Shown here piece by piece: positions 16,185 through 24,412 of a stretch of DNA of 47,428 nucleotides. The stretch spans positions 1-47,428 of the forward strand of contig VGRY01000026.1 of NCBI GenBank assembly GCA_016875195.1, given 5' to 3'. The number at the start of each line of letters is the position of its first letter. The stretch's first letter is position 1. The position numbers were made by a program, and so were the translations under genes. The DNA comes from Deltaproteobacteria bacterium (GTDB lineage Bacteria; Desulfobacterota; BSN033; UBA1163). The notes beneath the pieces were generated by a model. It made no database searches, had not been told where the DNA came from, and was given only the letters and a program-made list of their open reading frames with translations.

Positions 16185-16265
16185 TATAAAAGATGAAAGG
16201 GTCAATGGTAATCCGGAATTGGCGTTTGGGATGCTATCCTGAAAGTAGATCCATTCAAGGACGGT

Positions 16266-17177
16266 CTATTTTCTCCAGTTGACTAGGAAGATGCCAACGG
16301 AAACCATGGGAAGGCCCACCATGAGAGAAAATGTAAATTCTTCGCCTATGAAGAGAATGCCGGAGAGAACGCCGAAGATGGGAGTGAAGAAGGTGAAGGC
16401 GCTGAGCCGGCTCACGGAATACTGATGGATTAATTTGAACCAGACAAAATAACTGATAAACGCCACGATCACCGATTGATAAAAAAGCGAAGCAACGATG
16501 GATGAGTTGATCTGATAGACCCACGTTGGTTCAAGGATGAGGCTGACGACAAATAGAATAGGAATCGAGAAGAAGAGCTGATAAAGAAAGGTATGAATCG
16601 GTTCAACTTTCCCCGCCATGAATCTCTTGATGTAAAGGGTGGTTGCTCCCCACAGCATTCCTGCAATAATCTCCAGAATATCGCCAATGAGCATATTGGG
16701 TTTGGCAGTTTTCGGCTTTCCATAAAAGACAAAAACGATCCCCATAAAAGCACCGGCCAAACCCAGGGTTTTCAGGACAGTCAGCCTGTCCCCACGAAGG
16801 AAGAAATGGGCACCCACAGCCACTACAAAGGGGCTCAAGTAGACGAAGACGACGGATCGAGCCGAATCCGTATAGAGCATCCCGAAATAGATGCAGGCGA
16901 ATTCCAGGCCAAATAAGAGGCCCACGATCACACCGTGGAACAGCCGGATATCGGTGTGGAATAATTTTTCTCCTTTTCTGAGGCAATAGATCGCGCCGCA
17001 GACCGAGGCGATGAGCGAACGCAGGGTTGAGGCGAAGACCGGAGAAATTCCCTCATTGGAAATTTTAATGGCGGAGTAATTCAATCCCCACAGGAGCGTT
17101 AAGATAAGGATAACTAAAATGGCTTTCAAATCTAAATAATCTCTGCTCTCGGAAGAACTCATCGAATTGGATTCCAC
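16266..17177 (-). CDS. EamA-family (DMT superfamily) transporter
   Basis: 303 residues with about ten hydrophobic segments arranged as two EamA repeats. The first opens with LVILILTLLWGLNYSAIKISNEGISPVFASTLR-type residues and the second near residue 160 with GDILEIIAGMLWGATTLYIKR. The W-G-x-N/T...K motifs are those of the drug/metabolite exporter family. The substrate is unknown. A broken second copy of its 3' end lies 2.8 kb away, at 13421-13503. Confidence 0.88.
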   Translation of the reverse strand: MESNSMSSSESRDYLDLKAILVILILTLLWGLNYSAIKISNEGISPVFASTLRSLIASVCGAIYCLRKGEKLFHTDIRLFHGVIVGLLFGLEFACIYFGMLYTDSARSVVFVYLSPFVVAVGAHFFLRGDRLTVLKTLGLAGAFMGIVFVFYGKPKTAKPNMLIGDILEIIAGMLWGATTLYIKRFMAGKVEPIHTFLYQLFFSIPILFVVSLILEPTWVYQINSSIVASLFYQSVIVAFISYFVWFKLIHQYSVSRLSAFTFFTPIFGVLSGILFIGEEFTFSLMVGLPMVSVGIFLVNWRK

Positions 17178-17333
17178 AGTGCTTTCTAAGAAAGTAGATT
17201 GCTAAATGTAAATTGAAAGAGCAACTATTCTTTTTGAAGGGTTCTTTTCGACCCTCTTAAAGAAGAGAGAAGGATCGATGAAGTGTTTAGAGTGAAAGTT
17301 ATTTTATCCGGGCATGACTATCTGCTTTGTATG

Positions 17334-18197
17334 TCATGATCCGATCTCACGGATCGGTATCTTGTTCATCTGGAGTCCGAGGGGTTCAGGTGGAATTCCC
17401 ATGCTCAGGCCCAGGAGCTGAGGATAGAGGATGGAGGGAAGAGGATGGCCTGAACCTCTCCGAGAAAGAATCATCTGTTGAACGGTATCGAACTGGATCT
17501 GGCAATAGGTACAGGCGGTACAGAGGTAATCCGCGCCTGACGCTTGTCCATTGTTCAGTTTCTTTAGTGTCATCTCTGTTGATAGCTCATCATTGCTCCC
17601 CAACAGAGGAGCGCCACAACATTCGAGTCTCATCAACCAGTCAATACTTTTTGCCCCGGTTACTTCCACCAAACGATCAAAGATGGAGGGATTCCCGGGA
17701 TCATCAAACTGGACAACCTGGCTTGGCCGTAAAGCATGACATCCGTAGTGAGCGGCAATGTTAAGCCCTTCAAAAGGTTTTTCGACCTTCTTCCGGATCG
17801 TTTCGACTCCTACCTCTTGATCAAGAACGGACAGGAGATGCTTTATCTCAATCTTTCCTTCGTAGGAAACACCCTCCTGCTGAAGAACCGCATTCACTTC
17901 CTTCTTAAGAGAGGGATTCTCTTTAAGTAAAAAGTCTGCCTTTTTCAGTGCTCCATAGCAACACTGGCACAGAGTCATCACATTCAGGTTCTTCTTTTCT
18001 GCGAGAGCAAGATTTCTTGCCGACGCCAGAAGAAAGGTTTTAAAATCGATATTCCGCAGAGGATACCCGCAGCAGTTAAACTCCTCGATATCCATCAGCT
18101 CCACACCAAGCCGCTCCAAAACCGCCCTGGAGGAGGTTTCATATTGTTGCAATCGAATGGGAATCTGGCAACCTAAAAAGAGTGCGTATGTCATCAT
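17334..18197 (-). CDS. hdrB: Heterodisulfide reductase subunit B-like protein
   Basis: 287 residues with two cysteine-rich CCG domains: EFNCCGYPLRN (about 40-50) plus CQCCYGALKKADF, and later CHALRP plus LECCGAPLLG (about 203-212). These bind the non-cubane [4Fe-4S] clusters of HdrB and carry out disulfide or thiol redox chemistry, or accept electrons. It is the last gene of the cluster; its ATG overlaps the hdrC stop by 4 nt. With HdrC and the membrane cytochromes next door it resembles HmeD/DsrK-type modules split in two. Confidence 0.85.
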   Translation of the reverse strand: MMTYALFLGCQIPIRLQQYETSSRAVLERLGVELMDIEEFNCCGYPLRNIDFKTFLLASARNLALAEKKNLNVMTLCQCCYGALKKADFLLKENPSLKKEVNAVLQQEGVSYEGKIEIKHLLSVLDQEVGVETIRKKVEKPFEGLNIAAHYGCHALRPSQVVQFDDPGNPSIFDRLVEVTGAKSIDWLMRLECCGAPLLGSNDELSTEMTLKKLNNGQASGADYLCTACTYCQIQFDTVQQMILSRRGSGHPLPSILYPQLLGLSMGIPPEPLGLQMNKIPIREIGS

Positions 18198-19072
18198 ATC
18201 TTCTCTTTCGTGTATTTGATGGCTGAATTCTTCAACTCATACAGCACGTCGGTGACGGATACCCCCCTGGGGCACTGCTCCTGGCACTGATAGCAGGTGA
18301 GGCAATCCCAGAGCATATTGGAGCCAATGGCCAGGTCCTTCAGCCCTAATCCGGCGGCATGCATGATCTGATGGGGCAGAAGCCCCAGGGCCTCCTGTGG
18401 GTTTTCATAATGTCTCACCACCGGACAGACGGTCGTGCAGGTCTGACAACCGAAACAAATTGAAAAGTTTTTTGCCTGGGCAGAAAGGTCCAGCCCACTT
18501 TTAAATTTTTCATCCACAGGGGTCAGGTGAAGGATTTTGTCTTTCTTCTTCATTGAATCGCATTGAGATGAAATGGCCTCCCTTGCCTGGATGAGGGGCT
18601 TTTCGTAATCTCCCTGAACCGCCTCTGCCTTCATCAACCCCCGATAAAATGAGAGAGGTGAGAGAACCGAAAGTTCGGGAATTCCTCTTTGGATGAGAAG
18701 CTCTCTGACTCTATTCCACAAATTCTGCAGATTGATCCCCACCGGACAAACCACTGTGCAACGGTAACAATTGGTGCAAAGATAGACGCCTTCCTGAAGA
18801 CCACGAATCTCCTGTTCGGTAAGCGGGTTGCCGGAAGCCAGAGCCTTGATCGAGGCGACTTTTTCGGAGGGGAGGATATTGATGTTTGGAATCCCTTCAA
18901 AAGCGATTGCAACAGAACAGTGGGAACTGCACATGGCACAATGGGTGCAAGCGTCCAGTTCCATGAGTTGAATCATGGAGAGGTTCTTCCCCATCCAGCT
19001 TCTGGAAAAACGCCTCGAGTGAATCAGCGTTTTACACCAATGGAGAACTTTGTCGGAAAAGCTTAAGTTCAT
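18194..19072 (-). CDS. hdrC: HdrC-like iron-sulfur protein with four [4Fe-4S] motifs
   Basis: 292 residues, versus roughly 190 for ordinary HdrC. Four cysteine clusters are visible: CTHCAMCSSHC (about 42-52), CTNCYRCTVVCP, CFGCQTCTTVCP and CLTCYQCQEQCP near the C-terminus. This looks like a tandem doubling of the HdrC dicluster fold, giving a longer electron wire. It overlaps both neighbours by 4 nt, so it is made in step with HdrB and the cytochrome fusion, and probably links them. Confidence 0.85.
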   Translation of the reverse strand: MNLSFSDKVLHWCKTLIHSRRFSRSWMGKNLSMIQLMELDACTHCAMCSSHCSVAIAFEGIPNINILPSEKVASIKALASGNPLTEQEIRGLQEGVYLCTNCYRCTVVCPVGINLQNLWNRVRELLIQRGIPELSVLSPLSFYRGLMKAEAVQGDYEKPLIQAREAISSQCDSMKKKDKILHLTPVDEKFKSGLDLSAQAKNFSICFGCQTCTTVCPVVRHYENPQEALGLLPHQIMHAAGLGLKDLAIGSNMLWDCLTCYQCQEQCPRGVSVTDVLYELKNSAIKYTKEKI

Positions 19073-21219
19073 TTTTCCCCCATAGCAGCCTTAACCAAAA
19101 CAACGAGAGGGCTGATTAGGATATGAAACATTTTACTGAATGGAAGATAGGCAACCAGAGCCCCTGTCAGTATCGCATGGACATACCATCCATAGGGATA
19201 GATCATCTCCCAGCGGATAGGAATAAGGCCGAGAAGGAGCGAAACAGGATAGCCTATAAAAGATGGAAGCGCCTTTGAAAGGGGGATGCCCGTTTGAAGA
19301 ATCCTCATTCCCTCTACCCAAAACCCTGTCAACAGGATCGCTCCGATCAAACCCAGGACTACATAATCCTGGCCGCCCGTGACCAGCTTCTGGCTCTTTC
19401 CCTGTAGGCGCCTCATGATCGCGAACATAGCTCCAAGGATGATGCATAATCCCAGAAAATCGTTGATGAACGCAAGAGGAGGAAAATTTTTATCGAGCAG
19501 CACCGCCACCTTCTCGTTCATCGGAAAGAGAGTGGAAAGGATAAGAAGTGTCAATCCAATCAGAAACCGGATAAAGATGGGAAGGTAGATGAGACTATGA
19601 ATCGTCCAGCGACCTACACCTTCCTTCAAGATACTTCTGAGCAGGAGAACATCCACAACAAAGACCTTGAGGATGGTCCATATCTTCCTGGAGAAGACGA
19701 TCTGCCAGGCTTTTTCTCCAAGGTAGGAGAGCTTTTCACGGCCAGTAAAGGAAGGATCGACCATCGTCCCCTGAAACCAGAAGGCGAGCGTGCCTCCAAT
19801 CCCAAACAGAAAAAGGAGAACGGAAACGATTGAGACCGGATCATTAAGAGACACCGAACTGCTATGACATCCCATGCAGATCACACTCTTTGCCGGAAGC
19901 ACACGAACCGGAGCTCCCACCTTATTTTCAGGAAAGTGACATTTCTTGCAGGCTTCGTGATTTTTAAAATCGGCAAACAGATGGGAAGTCATCTTGACAG
20001 GCGCGCCATCTTTGATCTTGGCTAACAAAATCCGACCTGTCTTAGGATCCTTCCTCACCTCTTTGGATTCATGGTGGCAGGCCTCACAGTTGACGCTCCG
20101 ATGAGGGTCATGCGCGGTCCCCTCACCATGGTATCCATGGCAGGAGACGCAACTGAACTGTAAGGTTCGATGAGGTGAGGAGGCAATTCCCTCATGACAC
20201 TGGACACAGGCAATTCTTCGATGGATGGTCTTTCCGTATTCTTTCGGGTCAAGATAAACAGAGACCGTTTTCCCATCGACCTTCTTTTCCACATCCTTCT
20301 TTCCGTGACAATCCATGCAGAAGAGAATCGTCGTAGCAATGCCCTCATTGCTGTTGAGATTGGGCTGGCGATGGCAGCGCAGACATATCTTCTTTTCCGC
20401 CTCCATCATCTCTTCATCGGTCATTCCTCGGGCAAAAGAAAGGGTCGGGAGCATCCCACAGAGGATCAGGATGAGGAAAAGAAAGAGAAGGTCTTTTCTC
20501 ACCTTTCGCCTCTTTTTCTCTTCAGGATGTCGATTTAACTCCTCCCACTCCAGAGGATGATGCTCCATGATCTTTTTAGCTTCCATCTGACCCGTAAAGA
20601 TGGACTTGTCCATTGGAAAGACGCTGGCGCGGAGATGTCCATTGAAGATATGGACAACAAAGATAAACCCCATGGCCAGAAGCGCCTCATCGCTGTGGAT
20701 CGTATAAGCGATATTGAACCAGAAGCCAGGCAAAAACCCGGAGAAAAATTCCGGGAACCAGAGCAAGAGGCCGGATCCCCCGATAAAGGTGATTCCCCAG
20801 AAGACCGCCCAATAATCAAATTTCTCCCAGTACGTAAACCGGCCAAATTGCGGCGGAGATCCCTTTCCCAAAAAGTAGAGAAGGTGCTGGTAGAGATCTC
20901 GAAAATCTTTTAGTGAAGGAACCATGGAATGGGGCCCCAATAACTTCCCTTTTAATATAACAAGGTAATAGCACACATAGAGCAGATGGAGGGCGAAATA
21001 ACCGAAGGTGATCCCGGCGAACCACCGATGAAACAGTCCGGCTCCCTTTACCCCTCCCCAGAGAAAGATCAGCCCCTGCGCCCAGAAGGCCTGCGGGTAT
21101 TTGAGGGGAAGCCCGGTTAAAGCCAGGCCTAGAAAGGTGATCATCATCACCAGGTGAATAAACCGATGAAAAACATTAAATCGCCAATAGACTTCTCTCT
21201 GATCTTCCTTCATGGACAT
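19069..21219 (-). CDS. Cytochrome b / heptaheme cytochrome c / cytochrome b fusion
   Basis: 716 residues in three parts. Residues about 1-240 are a four-helix cytochrome b561/FdnI-like domain (FNVFHRFIHLVMM, HRWFAGITFGYFALH, IHSDEALLAMGFIFVVHIFNGH supply heme His). After another membrane segment comes a periplasmic section (about 265-470) with seven CxxCH heme sites: CLRCH, CMDCH, CVQCH, CVSCH, CEACH, CKKCH, CMGCH. The C-terminal 240 residues are a second membrane part of NarI/DsrM type (GWYVHAILTGALVAYLPFSK). It would carry electrons across the membrane between quinone, periplasmic hemes and HdrC. It starts 4 nt after the hexaheme gene. Confidence 0.87.
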   Translation of the reverse strand: MSMKEDQREVYWRFNVFHRFIHLVMMITFLGLALTGLPLKYPQAFWAQGLIFLWGGVKGAGLFHRWFAGITFGYFALHLLYVCYYLVILKGKLLGPHSMVPSLKDFRDLYQHLLYFLGKGSPPQFGRFTYWEKFDYWAVFWGITFIGGSGLLLWFPEFFSGFLPGFWFNIAYTIHSDEALLAMGFIFVVHIFNGHLRASVFPMDKSIFTGQMEAKKIMEHHPLEWEELNRHPEEKKRRKVRKDLLFLFLILILCGMLPTLSFARGMTDEEMMEAEKKICLRCHRQPNLNSNEGIATTILFCMDCHGKKDVEKKVDGKTVSVYLDPKEYGKTIHRRIACVQCHEGIASSPHRTLQFSCVSCHGYHGEGTAHDPHRSVNCEACHHESKEVRKDPKTGRILLAKIKDGAPVKMTSHLFADFKNHEACKKCHFPENKVGAPVRVLPAKSVICMGCHSSSVSLNDPVSIVSVLLFLFGIGGTLAFWFQGTMVDPSFTGREKLSYLGEKAWQIVFSRKIWTILKVFVVDVLLLRSILKEGVGRWTIHSLIYLPIFIRFLIGLTLLILSTLFPMNEKVAVLLDKNFPPLAFINDFLGLCIILGAMFAIMRRLQGKSQKLVTGGQDYVVLGLIGAILLTGFWVEGMRILQTGIPLSKALPSFIGYPVSLLLGLIPIRWEMIYPYGWYVHAILTGALVAYLPFSKMFHILISPLVVLVKAAMGEK

Positions 21220-21223
21220 AAGG

Positions 21224-22216
21224 CTAATTCCTTTTTAACCATTCGTGAACTTTCCTGAGAATCCAGACCAGGGTGTGAGAGTAAAAGAAAGCAAGCACCG
21301 CAAAGACGATGATTCCGAAACCGATTTCAATCCAGCGGAGGATGGTTAGCTTGTTGAGCTTCTCCACATCCCCTTCCTGAACCCCTTCTTTTGAGGCATG
21401 GATCACATAATCCGTAAAACGAAGCTGGGCATTCGGATGGCACTTCTTACAGGCCTCTAAAGCAATCTCCTTCTTCTTTAATGAGAGGCAGTTATGAGCG
21501 CCATGACAATCCGTACAATAGGCAGAAGCCTCATGACCCAGGGAAGAGGCTGCTTTTCCGTGGTAATTTTCGAGATACGATCTCTTCTCGCTTGGGTGAC
21601 ACTCTCCACACATCTCTGTCATCCATCTTCCGAGCTCCAGACGTGACTGACTGGAAACGACGTAATGGCTGACATGACAGTTTCCGCAAGTTGGAGCGTC
21701 CTTCTTTCTTTCCACCAGCGCTTTGGCGTGTTCCCCTTTGAGATATCTCTGGTAAACCTGGGGGTGGCACTTTTCACATCTTTTGTAATCGTAAAGAAGG
21801 GTGGAAGACCTGTTTAAGAGCTGCGGATTAGGATGTTTCACCCCTTTTTCTTCGATGTCTGGGTGGCATTCCGAACAGGAGATGCGACCATGAGATGAAG
21901 ATTGGAACTTACTCATATCCACAAACCAGGACCGCTGGGGAAGATTCTTCTCCGTGGCCTGGGCAGGAGAAAATAACAATCCAAGGAAAGAAAAAAGTAA
22001 CAAGAAGAGCAACCCTATCGTTTTTGCTTTTTTTATCCCCCTTTGGCAAAGGGGGATAAAGGGGGATTTTAAAATGATGTTCGGAAAATCTCCCCTACCC
22101 CCTCTCGGTTGCGAGTCGTACCGACTTTTCCAAAGAGGGGTAAAAAGGTACATACGTATTGCTTTAACGAATAACTGTGGAATTACGAAAATGGCCAATA
22201 AAAAGGCTTTCATCAT
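21224..22216 (-). CDS. Membrane-anchored hexaheme cytochrome c
   Basis: About 330 residues from the ATG at 22216 (AGGAAG upstream). Six CxxCH motifs: CSECH, CEKCH, CGNCH, CGECH, CTDCH, CKKCH. A C-terminal membrane anchor lies at about residues 295-315. The N-terminus is unusual. One hydrophobic stretch (MMKAFLLAIFVIPQLF) is separated from a proper signal peptide (TIGLLFLLLFSFLGLLF, cleavage after AQA) by about 45 residues encoded by a palindromic repeat. It probably takes electrons from, or gives them to, the adjacent cytochrome b/c fusion. Confidence 0.85.
   Translation of the reverse strand: MMKAFLLAIFVIPQLFVKAIRMYLFTPLWKSRYDSQPRGGRGDFPNIILKSPFIPLCQRGIKKAKTIGLLFLLLFSFLGLLFSPAQATEKNLPQRSWFVDMSKFQSSSHGRISCSECHPDIEEKGVKHPNPQLLNRSSTLLYDYKRCEKCHPQVYQRYLKGEHAKALVERKKDAPTCGNCHVSHYVVSSQSRLELGRWMTEMCGECHPSEKRSYLENYHGKAASSLGHEASAYCTDCHGAHNCLSLKKKEIALEACKKCHPNAQLRFTDYVIHASKEGVQEGDVEKLNKLTILRWIEIGFGIIVFAVLAFFYSHTLVWILRKVHEWLKRN
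22034..22145. repeat. Paired palindromic repeat (BIME-like) inside a coding region
   Basis: Two GC-rich hairpins in opposed orientation: CCCCCTTTGGCAAAGGGGG (about 22037-22055) and a CCCCTCT.../...AAGAGGGG hairpin ending near 22140. The flanks are GGGGGATTTT and AAAATCTCCCC. It has the same build as 36671-36783 and 40084-40196. Here it is read in frame through the start region of the hexaheme cytochrome. Confidence 0.65.
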
Positions 22217-22230
22217 TTTTTTCTTCCTAT

Positions 22231-23160
22231 TTAAATGAGTTGCGGTCTTGGCAATAGCCCTGCCATGTCGGCAATCTCTCTGACTTTCTCTTCCCACTCA
22301 ATGGCCATGATGTGAATCCCGCGAATCCCAGGAACCTGTTTGAGTCTCTGGATCGTCTCCACACACATCTTGATGCCTTCTTCGGATTGTTTTTCCTTGG
22401 GCACCCCTTTTAAGCGGTCGATCATCTCATCCGGCACATCCATCCCGGGCACTGAGTTCTTCATGTAGCGAGCCATCCCCACCGATTTGAACGGCGTGAC
22501 TCCAGCCAAAATCGCCACCTTCTCATGAACCCCTCGATCCCTCACCATCTCCATCCATTTTTCAAATCTCGGCAGATTATAGATACACTGCGTCTGTAAA
22601 AATTCTACTCCAGCTTTTGCCTTCTTGCCAAGCCTTGCCGCCCGAATCTCAAATGGGTCAGCAAAAGGGTTTTCCGCAGCCCCGATAAAGAGGTTGGGTC
22701 TCCCTTTGATCTCTTCCCCTTCGAGAAACTTCCCATCGTCCCTCATCGTCTTGACTGTATGAATCAACTGGATGGAGTCCATGTCAAAAACGTTTTTGGC
22801 CCTTGGATGATCTCCGAACTTCTGATGGTCACCGGTCAGACAGAGGATGTTGTTGATCCCCATGGCTGCCGCTCCCAGAATGTCGCTCTGGATGGCGATG
22901 CGGTTTCGATCCCGGCAGACCATTTGAAGGATGGGGTCAAAACCCATCTCTTTGAGAATGAGGCAGGCCGAAAAGGAACTCATCCTCACTACCGAGGTCT
23001 GGTTATCCGTGACATTGACTGCATCGACCGCCCCCTGAAGGAGTTTCCCTTTCTTTCGAATTACCTCGGCATCTGCCCCTCTCGGCGGCCCACACTCCGA
23101 AGTCACCACCAATTGACCACTCTCAAGTACCCTTTCAATGTTCGACTTGGTTTTCATCAC
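22231..23160 (-). CDS. metF: Methylenetetrahydrofolate reductase, MetF type
   Basis: 309 residues, a flavin-binding TIM barrel that interconverts methylene-THF and methyl-THF. The catalytic Glu is in VVTSECGPPRG (about residue 22), the folate-contacting Asp in ILCLTGDHQKFG, and the Gln in VEFLQTQCIYNL. These match the E28/D120/Q183 set of E. coli MetF. Like Wood-Ljungdahl MetF it lacks a long NAD(P)H domain and probably receives electrons through the MetV-like protein encoded upstream. It ends 14 bp before the hexaheme cytochrome. Confidence 0.92.
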   Translation of the reverse strand: MMKTKSNIERVLESGQLVVTSECGPPRGADAEVIRKKGKLLQGAVDAVNVTDNQTSVVRMSSFSACLILKEMGFDPILQMVCRDRNRIAIQSDILGAAAMGINNILCLTGDHQKFGDHPRAKNVFDMDSIQLIHTVKTMRDDGKFLEGEEIKGRPNLFIGAAENPFADPFEIRAARLGKKAKAGVEFLQTQCIYNLPRFEKWMEMVRDRGVHEKVAILAGVTPFKSVGMARYMKNSVPGMDVPDEMIDRLKGVPKEKQSEEGIKMCVETIQRLKQVPGIRGIHIMAIEWEEKVREIADMAGLLPRPQLI

Positions 23161-23176
23161 CGCTCCTATAAATCGT

Positions 23177-23230
23177 AAGGTTAAGGCTAAGGTTAAGGTT
23201 GAGAAAACACTTAACCTGAACCTTAATCTG
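23177..23230. repeat. Six-base array with opposed halves, left of the four-helix gene
   Basis: AAGGTTAAGGCTAAGGTTAAGG repeats (period 6) are followed after a short spacer by the complement-type CTTAACCTGAACCTTAA (23210-23226). The latter is almost repeated at 23624-23641 on the other side of the four-helix gene. Confidence 0.6.
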
Positions 23231-23244
23231 GCCTTCTTAAAGGA

Positions 23245-23618
23245 TTAAGGCTGAGATTTTTGGGTTAAGGAATTGATCAGAGAGTTTAACTCCTTCCATA
23301 TTTCTTCAATAAAATTTATCAGATCTTCAACATCTTTTTTTTCAAAGTACCCAACTCTTTTTTGCCATATATCAGATGACTTTTCGTTTCAGACAAAGAC
23401 CCACGTGAATGATAATAGAAATTCAACTTGTCCTTTGTATGCTTTCTCCCAAATCCTTCCGCAATATTACCCGATACAGATAATGATGATTTTCTGATTT
23501 GAGAAGTCAGGCTATAGTCTTCCTTTCTTGGAAGATTTTCAGTCAAATTAAAGATCCTTACGGCAAGTTCCATAGCCTTTTGCCATACAGGCATATCTTC
23601 AAATGATTTATATCCCAT
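23245..23618 (-). pseudogene. Four-helix-bundle (23S rRNA IVS-type) protein, frameshifted
   Basis: The first frame (from 23618) reads MGYKSFEDMPVWQKAMELAV...SLTSQIRKSSLSVSGNIAEGFGR, a classic S23/IVS four-helix-bundle protein. It goes off frame after HLIYG, at a run of six A. In the shifted frame the family's C-terminal helix continues as VGYFEKKDVEDLINFIEEIW, then KELNSLINSL, to a TAA at 23247-23245. The combined length of about 123 residues is normal for the family. Either an indel in the A-run has broken the gene or the read has an error there. The gene splits the metF-metV pair. Confidence 0.8.
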
Positions 23619-23623
23619 TCTTT

Positions 23624-23650
23624 CTTAACCTGAACCTCAACCTTAACCTG
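23624..23650. repeat. CTTAACCTGAACC repeat, right of the four-helix gene
   Basis: CTTAACCTGAACCTCAACC continuing into TTAACCTG. It repeats the sequence at 23210-23226 in direct orientation, so the four-helix gene is bracketed by like sequences. Confidence 0.6.
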
Positions 23651-23653
23651 CCT

Positions 23654-24322
23654 CTATAGTTTTAAATCTTCTCTTATTCTCTTCCTCGGTCCTCCATCCC
23701 TCGACGTTCTCCAGTCTTTGATCGGGATGATCTCTTCGTATTTCTCCATTTGGTTAAGCGCTTTCAGCCGATCGATGATGAGCTGCCAACCACATTCGAG
23801 ATCTTTATCCACTTCACATTTGCCGTTGGAAGAACCACCACAGGGTCCATTGAGCAAGCTCTTGGCACAGCGGGCGATCGGACAGATTCCCCCGGTCATG
23901 TGAAGCACACACTCTCCACACCCTTGGCACCGCTCAGACCAGACTCCCTGTTCAAGTGTTACCCCCAAAAAGGTGGTATTGACTGCAGGCAGGACCGTTT
24001 TATCCTTGTAGGTCTCAGCCACATACTGAATTCCAGCTCCACACGCCATCGAAAGAATGACCTCATAGTCCCCTACAAACGGACGCACCTGATCAATGTA
24101 TTCATGATCACACTGACGCTCCAGAGTCTGTTCCCGGATCTCTATCTCTTCCCCATCTTTGGCTCGAGAAAGCTTCAGTTCTGAGGCCAATACCCCCACC
24201 TCCCGCTCCCCCCCTGTGGCGGAAACCGTTACGCATTCGTTACAACCCAGGAGCAAAACCTTTTTATAAGGCTTCAGCATGGTCAGGATTTCTTCAAGTG
24301 TCTTACGGTTCGCTACGATCAT
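23654..24322 (-). CDS. metV: MetV-like methylenetetrahydrofolate reductase partner
   Basis: 222 residues of the MTHFR C-terminal (zinc/iron-sulfur) family. Cysteine-rich motifs are LGCNECV (about 26-31), LSMACGAGIQYVAE, RCQGCGECVLH, GGICPIARCAK, NGPCGG and CEVDKDLECGW. In acetogens MetV binds MetF and passes electrons from the Hdr-type subunits to the MetF flavin. The gene lies between mvhD and metF, which supports that role. Start ATG at 24322. Confidence 0.9.
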   Translation of the reverse strand: MIVANRKTLEEILTMLKPYKKVLLLGCNECVTVSATGGEREVGVLASELKLSRAKDGEEIEIREQTLERQCDHEYIDQVRPFVGDYEVILSMACGAGIQYVAETYKDKTVLPAVNTTFLGVTLEQGVWSERCQGCGECVLHMTGGICPIARCAKSLLNGPCGGSSNGKCEVDKDLECGWQLIIDRLKALNQMEKYEEIIPIKDWRTSRDGGPRKRIREDLKL

Positions 24323-24332
24323 TGATGCCTCC

Positions 24333-24412
24333 CTATAGTCTCTTAGTCTGATCGTCTCATCGTCTTATAGTCTTTCACTATTCGACTATTTGACTATCCG
24401 ACTATGCGACTT
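24333..24412. repeat. Eight-base tandem array with two opposed halves
   Basis: Ten consecutive 8-bp units. The first five end in GTCT (TATAGTCT, CTTAGTCT, GATCGTCT, CATCGTCT, TATAGTCT). The next five are of the form nnnACTAT/nnGACTAT, the reverse complement style. The switch is near 24374. It fills the gap between mvhD and metV and has no coding role. Confidence 0.65.

Noticed and set aside
23245..23618. Programmed -1 frameshift in the four-helix-bundle gene
   Set aside because: The A-run is not aligned as an X-XXY-YYZ slippery heptamer in the zero frame, and no downstream stimulator is evident. An indel or read error is simpler.
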